Assembly: GCF_040687965.1 (NCBI RefSeq)
Contig: NZ_CP156084.1
Location: 2,046,501-2,110,500 of the forward strand
DNA length: 64,000 nucleotides
Origin: Methylocystis echinoides
GTDB lineage: Bacteria; Pseudomonadota; Alphaproteobacteria; Rhizobiales; Beijerinckiaceae
Direction: 5' to 3'
Shown: positions 25,033 to 33,956 of the stretch, piece by piece
Numbering within the stretch: position 1 is the stretch's first letter
How the letters are laid out: every line of letters begins with the position of its first letter
Program-made: the position numbers and the translations under genes
Notes under the pieces: model-generated
Databases searched by the model: none
What the model saw: only the letters and a program-made list of their open reading frames with translations
Told to the model about the DNA's origin: nothing

Positions 25033-25962
25033 CTACCATTGCGTTATCGCGCCGCTCGTGACGGGCGTCGTATAATCCGGCTCCAGATAGCCGCGCTTCT
25101 TTTCGCCGATCACGCTCTGCTGGATGATTCCGTCATCAAGCTTGTCAGCCATTATCTTCTTGTATACGTCCTCGCCGACGCGAACGCCCCATTTCTCAAC
25201 GGTTGCGGTTTCGCCGGTTTCCTCGCTGCGAATGGTCTTTGCAAGCACTCGGCCGTTTTCGTCGACAGCCTCGACAATCAGATAATAGTTGCGGGCCAGC
25301 GGATTGATGCGCGGTCGTCGCCATACGGCGCTTGTGGGACGACTGACGACGCGCAGCTTATATTCCTCACGCAACGTGCTCAGCAGCGCTGTCGTTTCGG
25401 CGATCGCCTTGCGCGTTCCTTCCGCATCGCCGCGCGCCAAGGCGGCTTCGCCGTTCGCGAGCAATTGCTGCGCGCGTTCCCTCGCGGCCGCTATTCTGGA
25501 TTCATTTAGAGCCTGCGAATATGCGCTCTTGAGGGATTGCGGCAGCCGTTCGGAAATCTCGGTTTGCGCCAGTTTTTGCGGTCTCTCGACGGCAAGGTAA
25601 TAACCGCCCGCAAGCGCCGCGACGGATATGAGAAAGACTGCGAGCGCCCGGCCGAACCGGGCGCGATTCACCCAGGCGAGCGCAAGGCTGCGGGGAACGC
25701 CAGGCTTTGGCGACGCATAGGCGAACCGCCTCTCGCGTAGCGCCTTGACGCCCTCCTGCAAAATCGCGTCGGAGACGTCGATCCCCTGATCACTGTAAAT
25801 TTTGCGCAGGCGCCCAATCAGCGCGTCGTCCGACAGCTGTAAGGACAGCTCCCGTTCCGCCAGGCGCTGGTCATGGCGAATCGTGTCCACGACGTCCATA
25901 GCCAGCATGAGGTCGTCGAGTTTGTGCTCGGCGGGCCGTGGCGCTGCGGAAGCCTCAGACAT
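25033..25962 (-). CDS. DUF6384-like membrane protein
   Basis: 309 residues. The N-terminal 90 residues hold LDDLMLAMDVVDTIRHDQRLAERE and LRKIYSDQGIDVSDAILQEGV, the pattern I associate with DUF6384. One transmembrane helix follows (about 123-143, ALAVFLISVAALAGGYYLAV). The C-terminal region is helical then beta-like (LARNYYLIVEAVDENGRVL) and should be extracytoplasmic. Its start overlaps the end of the TelA-like gene by 8 bp. Family name is from memory; the topology is clear. Function unknown. Confidence 0.75.
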   Translation of the reverse strand: MSEASAAPRPAEHKLDDLMLAMDVVDTIRHDQRLAERELSLQLSDDALIGRLRKIYSDQGIDVSDAILQEGVKALRERRFAYASPKPGVPRSLALAWVNRARFGRALAVFLISVAALAGGYYLAVERPQKLAQTEISERLPQSLKSAYSQALNESRIAAARERAQQLLANGEAALARGDAEGTRKAIAETTALLSTLREEYKLRVVSRPTSAVWRRPRINPLARNYYLIVEAVDENGRVLAKTIRSEETGETATVEKWGVRVGEDVYKKIMADKLDDGIIQQSVIGEKKRGYLEPDYTTPVTSGAITQW

Positions 25963-27133
25963 CGACGCCGAGCGACTTGCCTTCGAGAATCAACGTTTGG
26001 ATACGCTTTCGACCGCTTTCGACCGCCGACCGGATTTCCTCCGAATTTCGTGTCGCAAGGCTTCGCATCTCGGCGACGATACCAAGAGTCTTTTCCTGGA
26101 AATTAGTGATCGATTCCACGAGTTTTATCACGGCGTCGGCGCGAATCGTCGGGCCATAGCCCGCGCGGACCGCAGCCTCCTGAACCTTGTCCCCGAGCTC
26201 GGCCAGTATTTCGATGCTGCGCGACACGCCTTCCTTCATCGTCTCCAACGTCTGCGTCGATTCATGCAGACCCACGAGTCCGGTGAAGGAGGCCTTCAGC
26301 GCCGTCAGCACGGAATCATTCGTCGAGAAGAAGCTCACGGCCTGGGCATAGACGCGCTCCTTGGCGCCGGTCGTCTGGTTGAGGCGCGCCATGATGACTT
26401 CAGACGTGTTGTAACTAACCTTGAGATTATCCGAGAGGTCCTTTGAGATCTGATAGCGCTTGTCTTCGTCCTGGAGATCGCGCAAGCGCTCGTCGCGTTC
26501 GAGCTCGAAACGCGCGCGCTCCGCAATATCCGCACCGCTATACGCCGCGAGCGCATCCGCCGCCCGCTTGAGATCGTCCTTCGACGTCTGCAGCCGCGCC
26601 TCGGCCTTTTTCAATATTTCGGCGGCCAGCACTTCCGCCTGCTTCAATGCGCCCCGAAAATTGTGATAGGCCTCCAAAATGAGCCCTTCGCGCTCGATCT
26701 GGTCCTTGGTCGCCCGCGTCACGTCGAGATAGGTCTCGCGTATCTTGTCGAACCTGTCGGCGATATCCCCGCGCGTGAGTTTCATCCATATGTTCGTCAC
26801 CCGCTCGAAAAGGCCTACCCTGCCGTCGCCGAGCTGATCGACCATCTTCTTGGCGTCGTCGCGGATGGAGTTGAAGGCTTTGGCGATCTCATCGTAACGA
26901 TTGCCGATCTCCATTCCTTCCGTCTGCTCGCGAACGACCTGGTTGAAGGTCTCGGTTTGTGCAAGCGTGCGGGAGATGACGGCGATGCGGTCTTTGTCCA
27001 GATCTGAAATTTTCTCCAGCAGGGCATTGATGGGCGCGAAGTCGGGCCGCGCCGGCGCGACGTGAAGGTCACGCAGCGCGTCCGCCGCGCGATCGAGATA
27101 TTGCATCGGTGATTTTGTGATTTGATTCGCCAT
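25955..27133 (-). CDS. TelA-like (toxic anion resistance fold) helical protein
   Basis: 392 residues, wholly helical, no signal or membrane span. The middle (ERVTNIWMKLTRGDIADRFDK) and the C-terminal helices (TALKASFTGLVGLHESTQTLE, ETMKEGVSRSIEILAEL) resemble the TelA/KlaA family of tellurite or toxic-anion resistance proteins. Similarity is judged by eye and distant. The ATG at 27133 shares its A with the stop of the upstream small gene (TGATG); a GTG directly before it is possible. Co-expressed with two further structural proteins, it may form a membrane-associated assembly. Confidence 0.75.
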   Translation of the reverse strand: MANQITKSPMQYLDRAADALRDLHVAPARPDFAPINALLEKISDLDKDRIAVISRTLAQTETFNQVVREQTEGMEIGNRYDEIAKAFNSIRDDAKKMVDQLGDGRVGLFERVTNIWMKLTRGDIADRFDKIRETYLDVTRATKDQIEREGLILEAYHNFRGALKQAEVLAAEILKKAEARLQTSKDDLKRAADALAAYSGADIAERARFELERDERLRDLQDEDKRYQISKDLSDNLKVSYNTSEVIMARLNQTTGAKERVYAQAVSFFSTNDSVLTALKASFTGLVGLHESTQTLETMKEGVSRSIEILAELGDKVQEAAVRAGYGPTIRADAVIKLVESITNFQEKTLGIVAEMRSLATRNSEEIRSAVESGRKRIQTLILEGKSLGVDV

Positions 27134-27378
27134 CACAGGCCTCCGATCTCGCCGGCTTGGTCTCGACGGTTAAGCTTTCGTCGATCGGCGGAACGCGAGG
27201 CTTTCCCGCGGTAGCCGTTATTTTCTGAACTTGCGTTCACGTAGGTGCGGATGACTTTCAGGATGGTTGTCTTGGCCAGTGGATGGCCCGCCCGATAAAG
27301 GGCGACCATGATCGCGTCGATGGAGTGCTCGAGACGCCACCGCTTGATGATGAACATGGCTATTTGGGGCGGGGTCAT
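27133..27378 (-). CDS. Small basic protein heading the TelA-like operon
   Basis: 81 residues, not recognised. The first 50 residues could form a three-helix HTH-like bundle (IAMFIIKRWRLEHSIDAIM, then ALYRAGHPLAKTTILKVIR). The tail is basic and Asn/Ser-rich. The stop overlaps the next ATG (TGATG), arguing for real translation. A regulator role is only a guess; the ribosome site is weak. Confidence 0.45.
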   Translation of the reverse strand: MTPPQIAMFIIKRWRLEHSIDAIMVALYRAGHPLAKTTILKVIRTYVNASSENNGYRGKASRSADRRKLNRRDQAGEIGGL

Positions 27379-27671
27379 GCCGGTTCCGCGCGTTTCGACC
27401 TCGGGCGACGTTCGCTGGCCTCCAGAACCAACGATTGTCCTGAAGGCATAACTAGGCGAGGCTGGCGACGTCGCAATTGGAAAGGGGTCGGAATGAGGCG
27501 CGGCCGATGAGGGGAGGCGCGCCGCTGCGCGGCAGGTCTTCCATCGCGCCTCTTGGACTATACTGGCGGCGCCAGCCGTGGGCGTGTGCTAAGAGGGAGA
27601 GGGTATGAGCGCTGGCCTCCTGCGCCGCGGCGCCGCGAAAAATTGTTGCAGCAGAGGCAAGGGTCTCAACC

Positions 27672-29894
27672 ATGCGCATGACGAGCTGCACAGGTCGCCT
27701 GCTGTGGGCCTGTTTCACGGCCTTGGCGTTCGCACTTGCGCCGCTCTTATCGTACGCCGCCGAAGACCTTGAGTCCTTCAAGGCGGAAGGCGCGACTCCT
27801 TCGCCGCAAAACTGGTTTACTGTCGGGCGCGACCAGAACCAAAGCTATTATTCTCCTCTCGCGTCGATCAACGCCGGCAACGTCACCCGTCTCGGGTTCG
27901 CCTGGGCCTATGATCTCGGAACGACGCGGGGTCAGGAAGCGACCCCGCTTGTGGTCGATGGCGTTATGATCACCTCGGGCGCATGGGGTTACGTCTACGC
28001 CATAGACGCGTCAACGGGGCGAGAGATCTGGCGGTTCGACCCCAAGGCCGATCCGCGCGCCGCGCGCAACCCATGCTGTGACCTCGTCAACCGTGGCGTC
28101 GCGTTTTGGAAGGGCAGAGTGCTTGTCGCCTCCGTCGATGGTCGCTTGCACGCCCTTGACGCGGGAACCGGCAAGGAGCTCTGGAGCGCGGATACGATCG
28201 TCGACCACAAGCTTCCCTACTCCAGCACGGGCGCGGTTTATATCGCCGGAGATCTCGCGGTCATCGGAAATAGCGGCGCTGACATGGATAAGGGGGGCGT
28301 GCGCGGTTACGTCTCCGCCTATGAGATCGAGACGGGCAGGCTTGCATGGCGCTTTTACACAGTGCCGGGCGCGCCAGGGCAGCCGCCGGAAGACGAGGCT
28401 ATGGCGCTTGCGGCCACGACATGGAATCCCGATCGCTCTCCCGATTATCAGGGCGGCGGGACAGCCTGGGATGGGTTCGCCTATGACCCGGATCTCAGGC
28501 TGGTGTTCTTTGGAACGGCCAACCCAGCCCCCTATGATCTCAGGCTGGTCGCTGGACCGTCGAAGGACGCGTTGTATACGGCCTCTATTGTGGCCTTGCA
28601 CGCGGATACGGGCCGGCTCGCTTGGCATTATCAGACAACGCCGGGGGATCACTGGGATTTCGACGCAACCCAGAAACTCGTTCTGGCCGATTTGCGACTC
28701 CGCGGCGTGACGCGCTCCGTTATCATGCAGGCGAACAAGAATGGCTTTTTCTACGTCCTTGACCGTCGCACGGGCGAATTCATCTCGGCGAAGCCTTATA
28801 CTTTTGTAAATTGGACGTCTGGCCTCGACAGCAGAACCGGGCGGCCACGCCCCTCCGACGACGCCGACTGGTACTCTGGGCCGAAAAACGTCTATCCATC
28901 CTGGGCAGGCGGGCACAGTTGGCAGCCGATGTCGTTCAATCCGGTGACCGGCCTGATCTATATCCCCGTCATAGACGCATCGAGCGTTTGGATTGATCTG
29001 CAGCAGAGCGGCGGGCGGGTTCGCTTCGTCAACAGCTTTCTCTCCGCGCTGGGCATTTTCCCCGACGACTCTTACGACGCAGCGGCGTTGAAGCCGTTAT
29101 TCGGGCCGCTGCCCGACCGCAGGACGCTCCAGGCTGCCCGTAAGGTTAAGCTTGTCCGTGAGCTCATGAGGGCCTGGGACCCGGTAGCCCAAGAAATTGT
29201 GTGGGAGCAGGAGACGAGTTCGGGCATGCGCGGATATGACGGCGGCGCGATGAGCACCGCTGGCAATCTCGTCTTTCAAGGCTGTGGCAATGGCGAGTTC
29301 CGGGTCTATGCCGCGGACACTGGAAAGCTCCTGAAGACCATTCAGACCGGGAGCCATATCATGGCCGCCCCCGTCACCTATGCGGTCGACGGCGTTCAAT
29401 ATGTCGCAGTGCAAACAGGTTACGGAGGAACTGCATTCGGCGTTGGTGAAATTCCCCCGTCGAGCGCCGCGCGGAAATTCCAGAATTCGAATCGAATTAT
29501 CGCGTTCAAGCTCGACGGCGGTCTCGTCCCAACGCCGGCGCTCCGTCGAGATGAGCCCTTTCGGAGACCGCCCGCGAATAATGCGACGCCTGCCGACATC
29601 CAGTCTGGTGAGATCGCATTCATTGCGCAATGCTCGCGCTGCCACGCTCTCGGACCCAACATTACGCCCGATCTGCGGAAGATGTCGCAGGAAACCCACA
29701 ACCTCTTCAAGGACATCCTGCTCGGCGGCGCCCTTGCCCCAATGGGAATGGAGGCTTTCGGGGACATCTTGAGCGAAAGGGACGTGGACAACATCCACGC
29801 CTATATCATCGACAAAAGCTGGCAGGCCTACCGCGAACAAGAAGCCTCGAAGGCGTCTCGCTCGGGCGCGAAGGCGCCCAAGACCATTGAGTGA
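27672..29894 (+). CDS. PQQ-dependent alcohol dehydrogenase with cytochrome c domain
   Basis: Periplasmic quinohemoprotein alcohol dehydrogenase, 740 residues. Signal peptide (residues 1-29), then an eight-bladed beta-propeller with W-motif repeats (LHALDAGTGKELWSAD). The vicinal disulfide pair Cys135-Cys136 contacts PQQ. Asp329 in WDFD is the catalytic base, and Asp331 two residues on is the extra ligand typical of lanthanide-dependent enzymes. The C-terminal cytochrome c domain has the heme motif C654-S-R-C-H658 and a likely axial Met in APMGMEAF. Substrate not predictable; electrons would flow through the heme to a cytochrome c. Confidence 0.93.
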   Translation: MRMTSCTGRLLWACFTALAFALAPLLSYAAEDLESFKAEGATPSPQNWFTVGRDQNQSYYSPLASINAGNVTRLGFAWAYDLGTTRGQEATPLVVDGVMITSGAWGYVYAIDASTGREIWRFDPKADPRAARNPCCDLVNRGVAFWKGRVLVASVDGRLHALDAGTGKELWSADTIVDHKLPYSSTGAVYIAGDLAVIGNSGADMDKGGVRGYVSAYEIETGRLAWRFYTVPGAPGQPPEDEAMALAATTWNPDRSPDYQGGGTAWDGFAYDPDLRLVFFGTANPAPYDLRLVAGPSKDALYTASIVALHADTGRLAWHYQTTPGDHWDFDATQKLVLADLRLRGVTRSVIMQANKNGFFYVLDRRTGEFISAKPYTFVNWTSGLDSRTGRPRPSDDADWYSGPKNVYPSWAGGHSWQPMSFNPVTGLIYIPVIDASSVWIDLQQSGGRVRFVNSFLSALGIFPDDSYDAAALKPLFGPLPDRRTLQAARKVKLVRELMRAWDPVAQEIVWEQETSSGMRGYDGGAMSTAGNLVFQGCGNGEFRVYAADTGKLLKTIQTGSHIMAAPVTYAVDGVQYVAVQTGYGGTAFGVGEIPPSSAARKFQNSNRIIAFKLDGGLVPTPALRRDEPFRRPPANNATPADIQSGEIAFIAQCSRCHALGPNITPDLRKMSQETHNLFKDILLGGALAPMGMEAFGDILSERDVDNIHAYIIDKSWQAYREQEASKASRSGAKAPKTIE

Positions 29895-30078
29895 TCATGG
29901 TGACTTCGTCACTCGCACAAATAGAAGCGCGCAAACGGCAAGCCTGGCGCTGGTTCGGCGCCACGTTCCGGCGTTACCTTGACACAAGGGTTGTCCCACC
30001 TAACTAACGTTCCTGCCACGCAGCTTCTTCGACGAGCCGGGAGGCTGCACGGGGTCTCGTCGTGAAGGAGCATGCGTT

Positions 30079-31116
30079 GTGATCTTCCGCCAGCTTTTTG
30101 ACGCTGCTTCGAGCACCTACACCTACTTGATCGCCAGCCGGCGCGGCGGCGAGGCGCTGATCATCGATCCTGTGCTGGAGAAGGTCGATCGCTACCTGCT
30201 TCTCGCGCGCGAACTCGATTTACGGCTCGTCAAGGCGGTAGACACTCACCTGCACGCCGATCACATCACAGGCTCGGCCGCGCTACGCGACCGAACCCAT
30301 TGCATCACGGTGATGGGGGAGCAGACGCAAGCGGATGTCGTCGCCATGCGTGTTGCTGAAGGCGATCGGATCGAAATTGAAGGCGTGAGCCTCGACGTGC
30401 TTTACACGCCAGGGCACACCGATGACTCCTATTCATTCGTCATGGGCGATCGAGTTTTTACGGGCGATACGCTGCTTATCCGCGGCACAGGACGTACCGA
30501 TTTCCAGAATGGCGACGCCAGAGCGCAATATGACTCGATCTTCAACAAGCTGCTGAAACTTCCCGGCGAAACCTTTGTTTATCCCGCCCACGACTACAAA
30601 GGCGACACCGTCTCGACGATCGACGAGGAGAGGCGATACAATCCGCGCCTCCAGGTCGGATCGCCTGAAGAATATGTCGAGCTTATGAGCAGTCTGAAGC
30701 TGGCGAATCCCAAGATGATGGACGTGGCGGTGCCGGCCAATATGCACATTGGCCTTCGCCAGGATGAGATTGCGCGCAAGGGGTGGGCCGTTTCGGCGAC
30801 GGACGCGTTGGTTCTGCGCAGTCGTTCGGACACGGCGTTTGTGGACCTGCGGGAGAAGAGCGAACGCGACAGACACGGAAGCATCCCGGGCTCGCTGCAT
30901 ATGCCTTATACCGATCTGCAAGAGAACCTCGCCGATGGCGGCCTGTTGCACGAACTGGCGGAGACGACTGGCAAGAATATTCTGTTTTATTGCGCTTTCG
31001 GCGAGCGCTCCGCAATGGCGGTGGAGGCCGCGCAGAATGCGGGCATTAAGGCGACGCGCCATGTTGAAGGAGGTATCGACGCCTGGAAAAAGGCCCAAGG
31101 GCCGGTGGCCCGTTGA
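30079..31116 (+). CDS. Persulfide dioxygenase-rhodanese fusion
   Basis: 345 residues, GTG start at 30079 behind GGAG. N-terminal metallo-beta-lactamase domain of the ETHE1 type with the metal-binding T-H-L-H-A-D-H motif (residues 55-61) and GHTDDSYSF; it oxidises glutathione persulfide to sulfite. The C-terminal rhodanese domain (about 250-345) has the active Cys in CAFGER, transferring sulfane sulfur. The fused arrangement is well known. A TTGACA element lies at 29979-29984. The sulfite dehydrogenase genes directly downstream would remove its product. Confidence 0.94.
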   Translation: MIFRQLFDAASSTYTYLIASRRGGEALIIDPVLEKVDRYLLLARELDLRLVKAVDTHLHADHITGSAALRDRTHCITVMGEQTQADVVAMRVAEGDRIEIEGVSLDVLYTPGHTDDSYSFVMGDRVFTGDTLLIRGTGRTDFQNGDARAQYDSIFNKLLKLPGETFVYPAHDYKGDTVSTIDEERRYNPRLQVGSPEEYVELMSSLKLANPKMMDVAVPANMHIGLRQDEIARKGWAVSATDALVLRSRSDTAFVDLREKSERDRHGSIPGSLHMPYTDLQENLADGGLLHELAETTGKNILFYCAFGERSAMAVEAAQNAGIKATRHVEGGIDAWKKAQGPVAR

Positions 31117-31208
31117 ATGGATTGCAGTTCGATGCATTTTCCACGCACATCTTGAGTTGATGCGGCCGTCGATCCATCAGCTTGCGTCCGCCTCGAAGAG
31201 GGATGATC

Positions 31209-32426
31209 ATGATTGATCGGCGCGCTCTCCTACAGGCCGCTTGTGGCGCCTTGATTGGCCCGCCATTGAGCCAGGCGTCTTTTCGTCAATACGCACTGGC
31301 GGAAGAAAGCCGGCAACTTCCGTTCGCCAATGGTGAGCGCCCGCTTGTACGCTATCCCGGGAAACGCCCATTAATACGGCTTACGACACGACCGCCACAG
31401 CTGGAAACGCCGTTCGCTGTCTTTGACGAGGGACCAATCACGCCGAACGACGCCTTCTTTGTCCGTTACCATTTGGCCGACATTCCGCTCGCTATCGATC
31501 CAGAGGCCTATCGTATCGATGTCCGCGGCAAGATAGACCGAACCCTGTCCTTGTCGCTCACCGACCTCAAGACAGCCTTTGAGCCGGTCGAACTTGTCGC
31601 GGTCAACCAGTGTTCAGGTAACAGCCGCGGATTTTTGGAGCCGCGTGTCGGCGGGGGGCAGCTTGGAAATGGCGCGATGGGGAACGCCCGGTGGCGCGGC
31701 GCGTCTCTAAAGGAAGTGCTCGACAAGGCAGGCATTCAGGCCGGCGCGCGTCAAGTCGTTTTCAATGGACTGGATCAACCTGTTTGGCCGGGAACGGCCG
31801 ACTTCGTCAAATCCTTGGACATTGATCACGCGCGCGATGGGGAAGTCCTGATCGCTTACGCCATGAACGGAGAGGACCTGCCGTGGCTCAATGGATATCC
31901 CGCGCGGCTGGTCGTGCCCGGCTATTACGGCACATACTGGGTAAAACACTTGAGCGATATTGCAGTCGTGGACGAAGCCTTCCCGGGTTTCTGGATGACG
32001 ACGGCCTATCGCATCCCAGACAACGCTTGCGCATGCACGGAGCCGGGGCGACCGGCAAAAGCGACTGTGCCAATCAAACGATTGAACGTCCGCTCCTTTA
32101 TCACTAATCTTGCGGATGGCGCTATTGTGAAGGCAAATGCCGACACTGCGATAAAGGGTATCGCCTTCGACGGCGGATACGGGGTCAAATCCGTTTTGTT
32201 TTCGAGCAATGGGGGGCGGGATTGGACTGAGGCAAAACTCGGGCCGGACCTCGGCCGCTACTCTTTCCGCGAGTGGAATGTGCTGGCGCAGCTTCCCGCA
32301 GGGGAGCATTTCTTGAAAGTTTGCGCACTCAATGCAATCGGCCATGCGCAGCCCTTGGAGCCATTGTGGAGCCCTGCGGGCTACATGCGGAACGTAGTGG
32401 AGACCGTGCGTGTAACTGCGCAGTGA
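31209..32426 (+). CDS. sorA: SorA-type sulfite dehydrogenase, molybdenum subunit
   Basis: 405 residues from the ATG at 31209, 6 bases after GAAGAGGG (an ATG at 31203 is too close to the ribosome site). It begins with a twin-Arg type leader (DRRALLQAACGALIG). The molybdopterin domain has the Mo-binding Cys135 in VNQCSGNSRGF, and a Mo-co dimerisation domain forms the C-terminal third. Oxidises sulfite to sulfate in the periplasm, giving electrons to the SorB heme encoded 12 bp downstream. Confidence 0.92.
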   Translation: MIDRRALLQAACGALIGPPLSQASFRQYALAEESRQLPFANGERPLVRYPGKRPLIRLTTRPPQLETPFAVFDEGPITPNDAFFVRYHLADIPLAIDPEAYRIDVRGKIDRTLSLSLTDLKTAFEPVELVAVNQCSGNSRGFLEPRVGGGQLGNGAMGNARWRGASLKEVLDKAGIQAGARQVVFNGLDQPVWPGTADFVKSLDIDHARDGEVLIAYAMNGEDLPWLNGYPARLVVPGYYGTYWVKHLSDIAVVDEAFPGFWMTTAYRIPDNACACTEPGRPAKATVPIKRLNVRSFITNLADGAIVKANADTAIKGIAFDGGYGVKSVLFSSNGGRDWTEAKLGPDLGRYSFREWNVLAQLPAGEHFLKVCALNAIGHAQPLEPLWSPAGYMRNVVETVRVTAQ

Positions 32427-32438
32427 TGGAGACTTTCA

Positions 32439-32738
32439 ATGTGGACGCTGCTCCGAACTGCTCTTTATGCCTCGCTCGTTCCGACAATTGCTCTGGCGGA
32501 GCCAAGCCGTTACGTTCTCCCTGAGGAGACCGCGGCCTTTCAGCCAGGCCTCGGTGTCGAGGCTGTGCAGAACAACTGCTTGTCCTGTCACTCGGCAGAC
32601 TATGTGACCACGCAGCCGCCGCAGCTTGGTCGAAATTTCTGGCAAGGCGTCGTTTCGAGAATGGTGAAAGCGCATAATGCGCCAATTCCTGAATCGGATG
32701 TTGAACTCATCGTCGACTATCTTTCCCGCACATACTGA
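32439..32738 (+). CDS. sorB: SorB-type cytochrome c subunit
   Basis: 99 residues. Signal peptide (LLRTALYASLVPTIALA), a single c-heme motif C47-L-S-C-H51, and MVKAHNAPIP with a candidate axial Met. Size and position after sorA match the monoheme electron-acceptor subunit of sulfite dehydrogenase. Electrons would go on to cytochrome oxidase via soluble cytochrome c. Confidence 0.9.
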   Translation: MWTLLRTALYASLVPTIALAEPSRYVLPEETAAFQPGLGVEAVQNNCLSCHSADYVTTQPPQLGRNFWQGVVSRMVKAHNAPIPESDVELIVDYLSRTY

Positions 32739-32815
32739 CCTTCACCATTTCAAACATCGCCGACCGCGCATTCCGCACTGCTGAGGCAGCCCGAGTAATG
32801 CGCGAAGCGGCGTGG

Positions 32816-33295
32816 TCAGCCTCGCCGAGCCGCCTCGATCGCCGCGACGTCGATTTTTGTCATATGCATCATCGCATCAAACGCGCGCTTTGCTTCCGCG
32901 CCGCCGGCCGCGAGCGCCTCGGTCAGCACGCGGGGCGTGATTTGCCATGAGACGCCCCATTTGTCTCTGCACCAGCCGCACGCACTCTCCTGGCCGCCAT
33001 TGCCGACAATAGCGTTCCAGTAGCGGTCGGTCTCTTCCTGATCGTCGGTGGCGATCTGGAACGAGAAGGCTTCGCTGTGTTTGAACGCGGGCCCGCCATT
33101 GAGGCCCAGACAAGGGATGCCGGCGACCGTGAATTCAACCGTCAGGACGTCGCCGGCCTTGCCGGACGGGTAGTCGCTCGGGGCATGATGGACTGCGCTC
33201 ACGGCGCTGTCGGGGAACGTCGCGGCGTAGAAGCGGGCTGCAGCCTCTGCGTCCCTATCGTACCACAGGCAGATCGTATTCTTCGCAACTGTCAT
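32816..33295 (-). CDS. PhnB-like VOC superfamily protein
   Basis: 159 residues from the ATG at 33295, behind GGAAGGA. It is the PhnB/3-demethylubiquinone-methyltransferase-like branch of the VOC fold, seen in ICLWYDRDAEAAARFYAATF, LGLNGGPAFKHSEAFSF and the end-motif GWCRDKWGVSWQITP. Metal-binding residues of active VOC enzymes are poorly kept in this branch, and no activity is established. It stands alone, convergent with sorB. Confidence 0.88.
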   Translation of the reverse strand: MTVAKNTICLWYDRDAEAAARFYAATFPDSAVSAVHHAPSDYPSGKAGDVLTVEFTVAGIPCLGLNGGPAFKHSEAFSFQIATDDQEETDRYWNAIVGNGGQESACGWCRDKWGVSWQITPRVLTEALAAGGAEAKRAFDAMMHMTKIDVAAIEAARRG

Positions 33296-33628
33296 TGCAT
33301 TGTCCTTCCGCTCTTCGACGTCCTCCCGCCGAGGCATCCCTTGCACAGGGGGCGGCTCACTGTCAGCCACGGCGCAGAATTCGCTCGTGCGATCGACCTC
33401 TCCCCGACGAAGAGTTGCTTTCAATAGAAGGTCTCGCGTCGGAAGCGTCAATCCAAAGAGTCGATCAGAGTTTAAGCCAGCCTTCTCGACAAAGCCGTAC
33501 GGGTTGCAGGTGCGGCTGCTAGCGCAACCGAAGAGTTGAGGATCCACGTTTGACGCGGAAAGCAGGTGCGCGGATACTGGACTCATTGGCCGCCGATAGG
33601 GTGGCGGCGTGTCAACCTGGGTGCTCGC
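33296..33628. other. Intergenic region
   Basis: About 330 bases between divergent starts. No gene supported. It should contain the promoter of the VOC gene and the former promoter of the TonB-receptor remnant. No clear promoter motif or repeat was picked out. Confidence 0.4.
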
Positions 33629-33925
33629 ATGCCGCGTCTCGCGACCACATGCATAAGCGTTGCAGCAGCCGTCGCGTTGATTCCTGGCGCGCTCGCGGGT
33701 CCACATGACGCTGGACGGAAAATCGTGCGCCAGGATGCATGCCAAGCCAGTGAGCGCGGCTATACAGCAACATGCGCGACTGGACCCACGGGGCAAAAGC
33801 AGCCGATCATGGACATTCCTGGAAGCGTTACGGTCTTACCTCACGATGCGCTGAGCGATATGAGTCCCACGTCGCTCGGACAGGCTGTGAGGAGCGCCGC
33901 CGGAGTCAGCGGTACCGGGCGGTAG
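33629..33925 (+). pseudogene. 5' remnant of a TonB-dependent receptor
   Basis: 98 codons from the ATG at 33629: signal peptide (LATTCISVAAAVALIPGALA), a short Cys-containing segment, then plug-domain sequence QPIMDIPGSVTVLPHDAL and SPTSLGQAVRSAAGV, the usual start of a siderophore-receptor plug. The frame stops after SGTGR, with no barrel downstream. Normal receptors are 650-800 residues. It is treated as a truncated gene; the hybrid kinase gene follows on the other strand. Confidence 0.65.
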
Positions 33926-33956
33926 CGGTCAATCTCGCAGCAGCGTGACCGCCGGA

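Noticed and set aside
29979-30006. TTGACA element with TAACTA as a promoter for the persulfide dioxygenase gene
   Set aside because: The -35 is perfect but the -10 matches poorly, so it is mentioned only in the gene entry.
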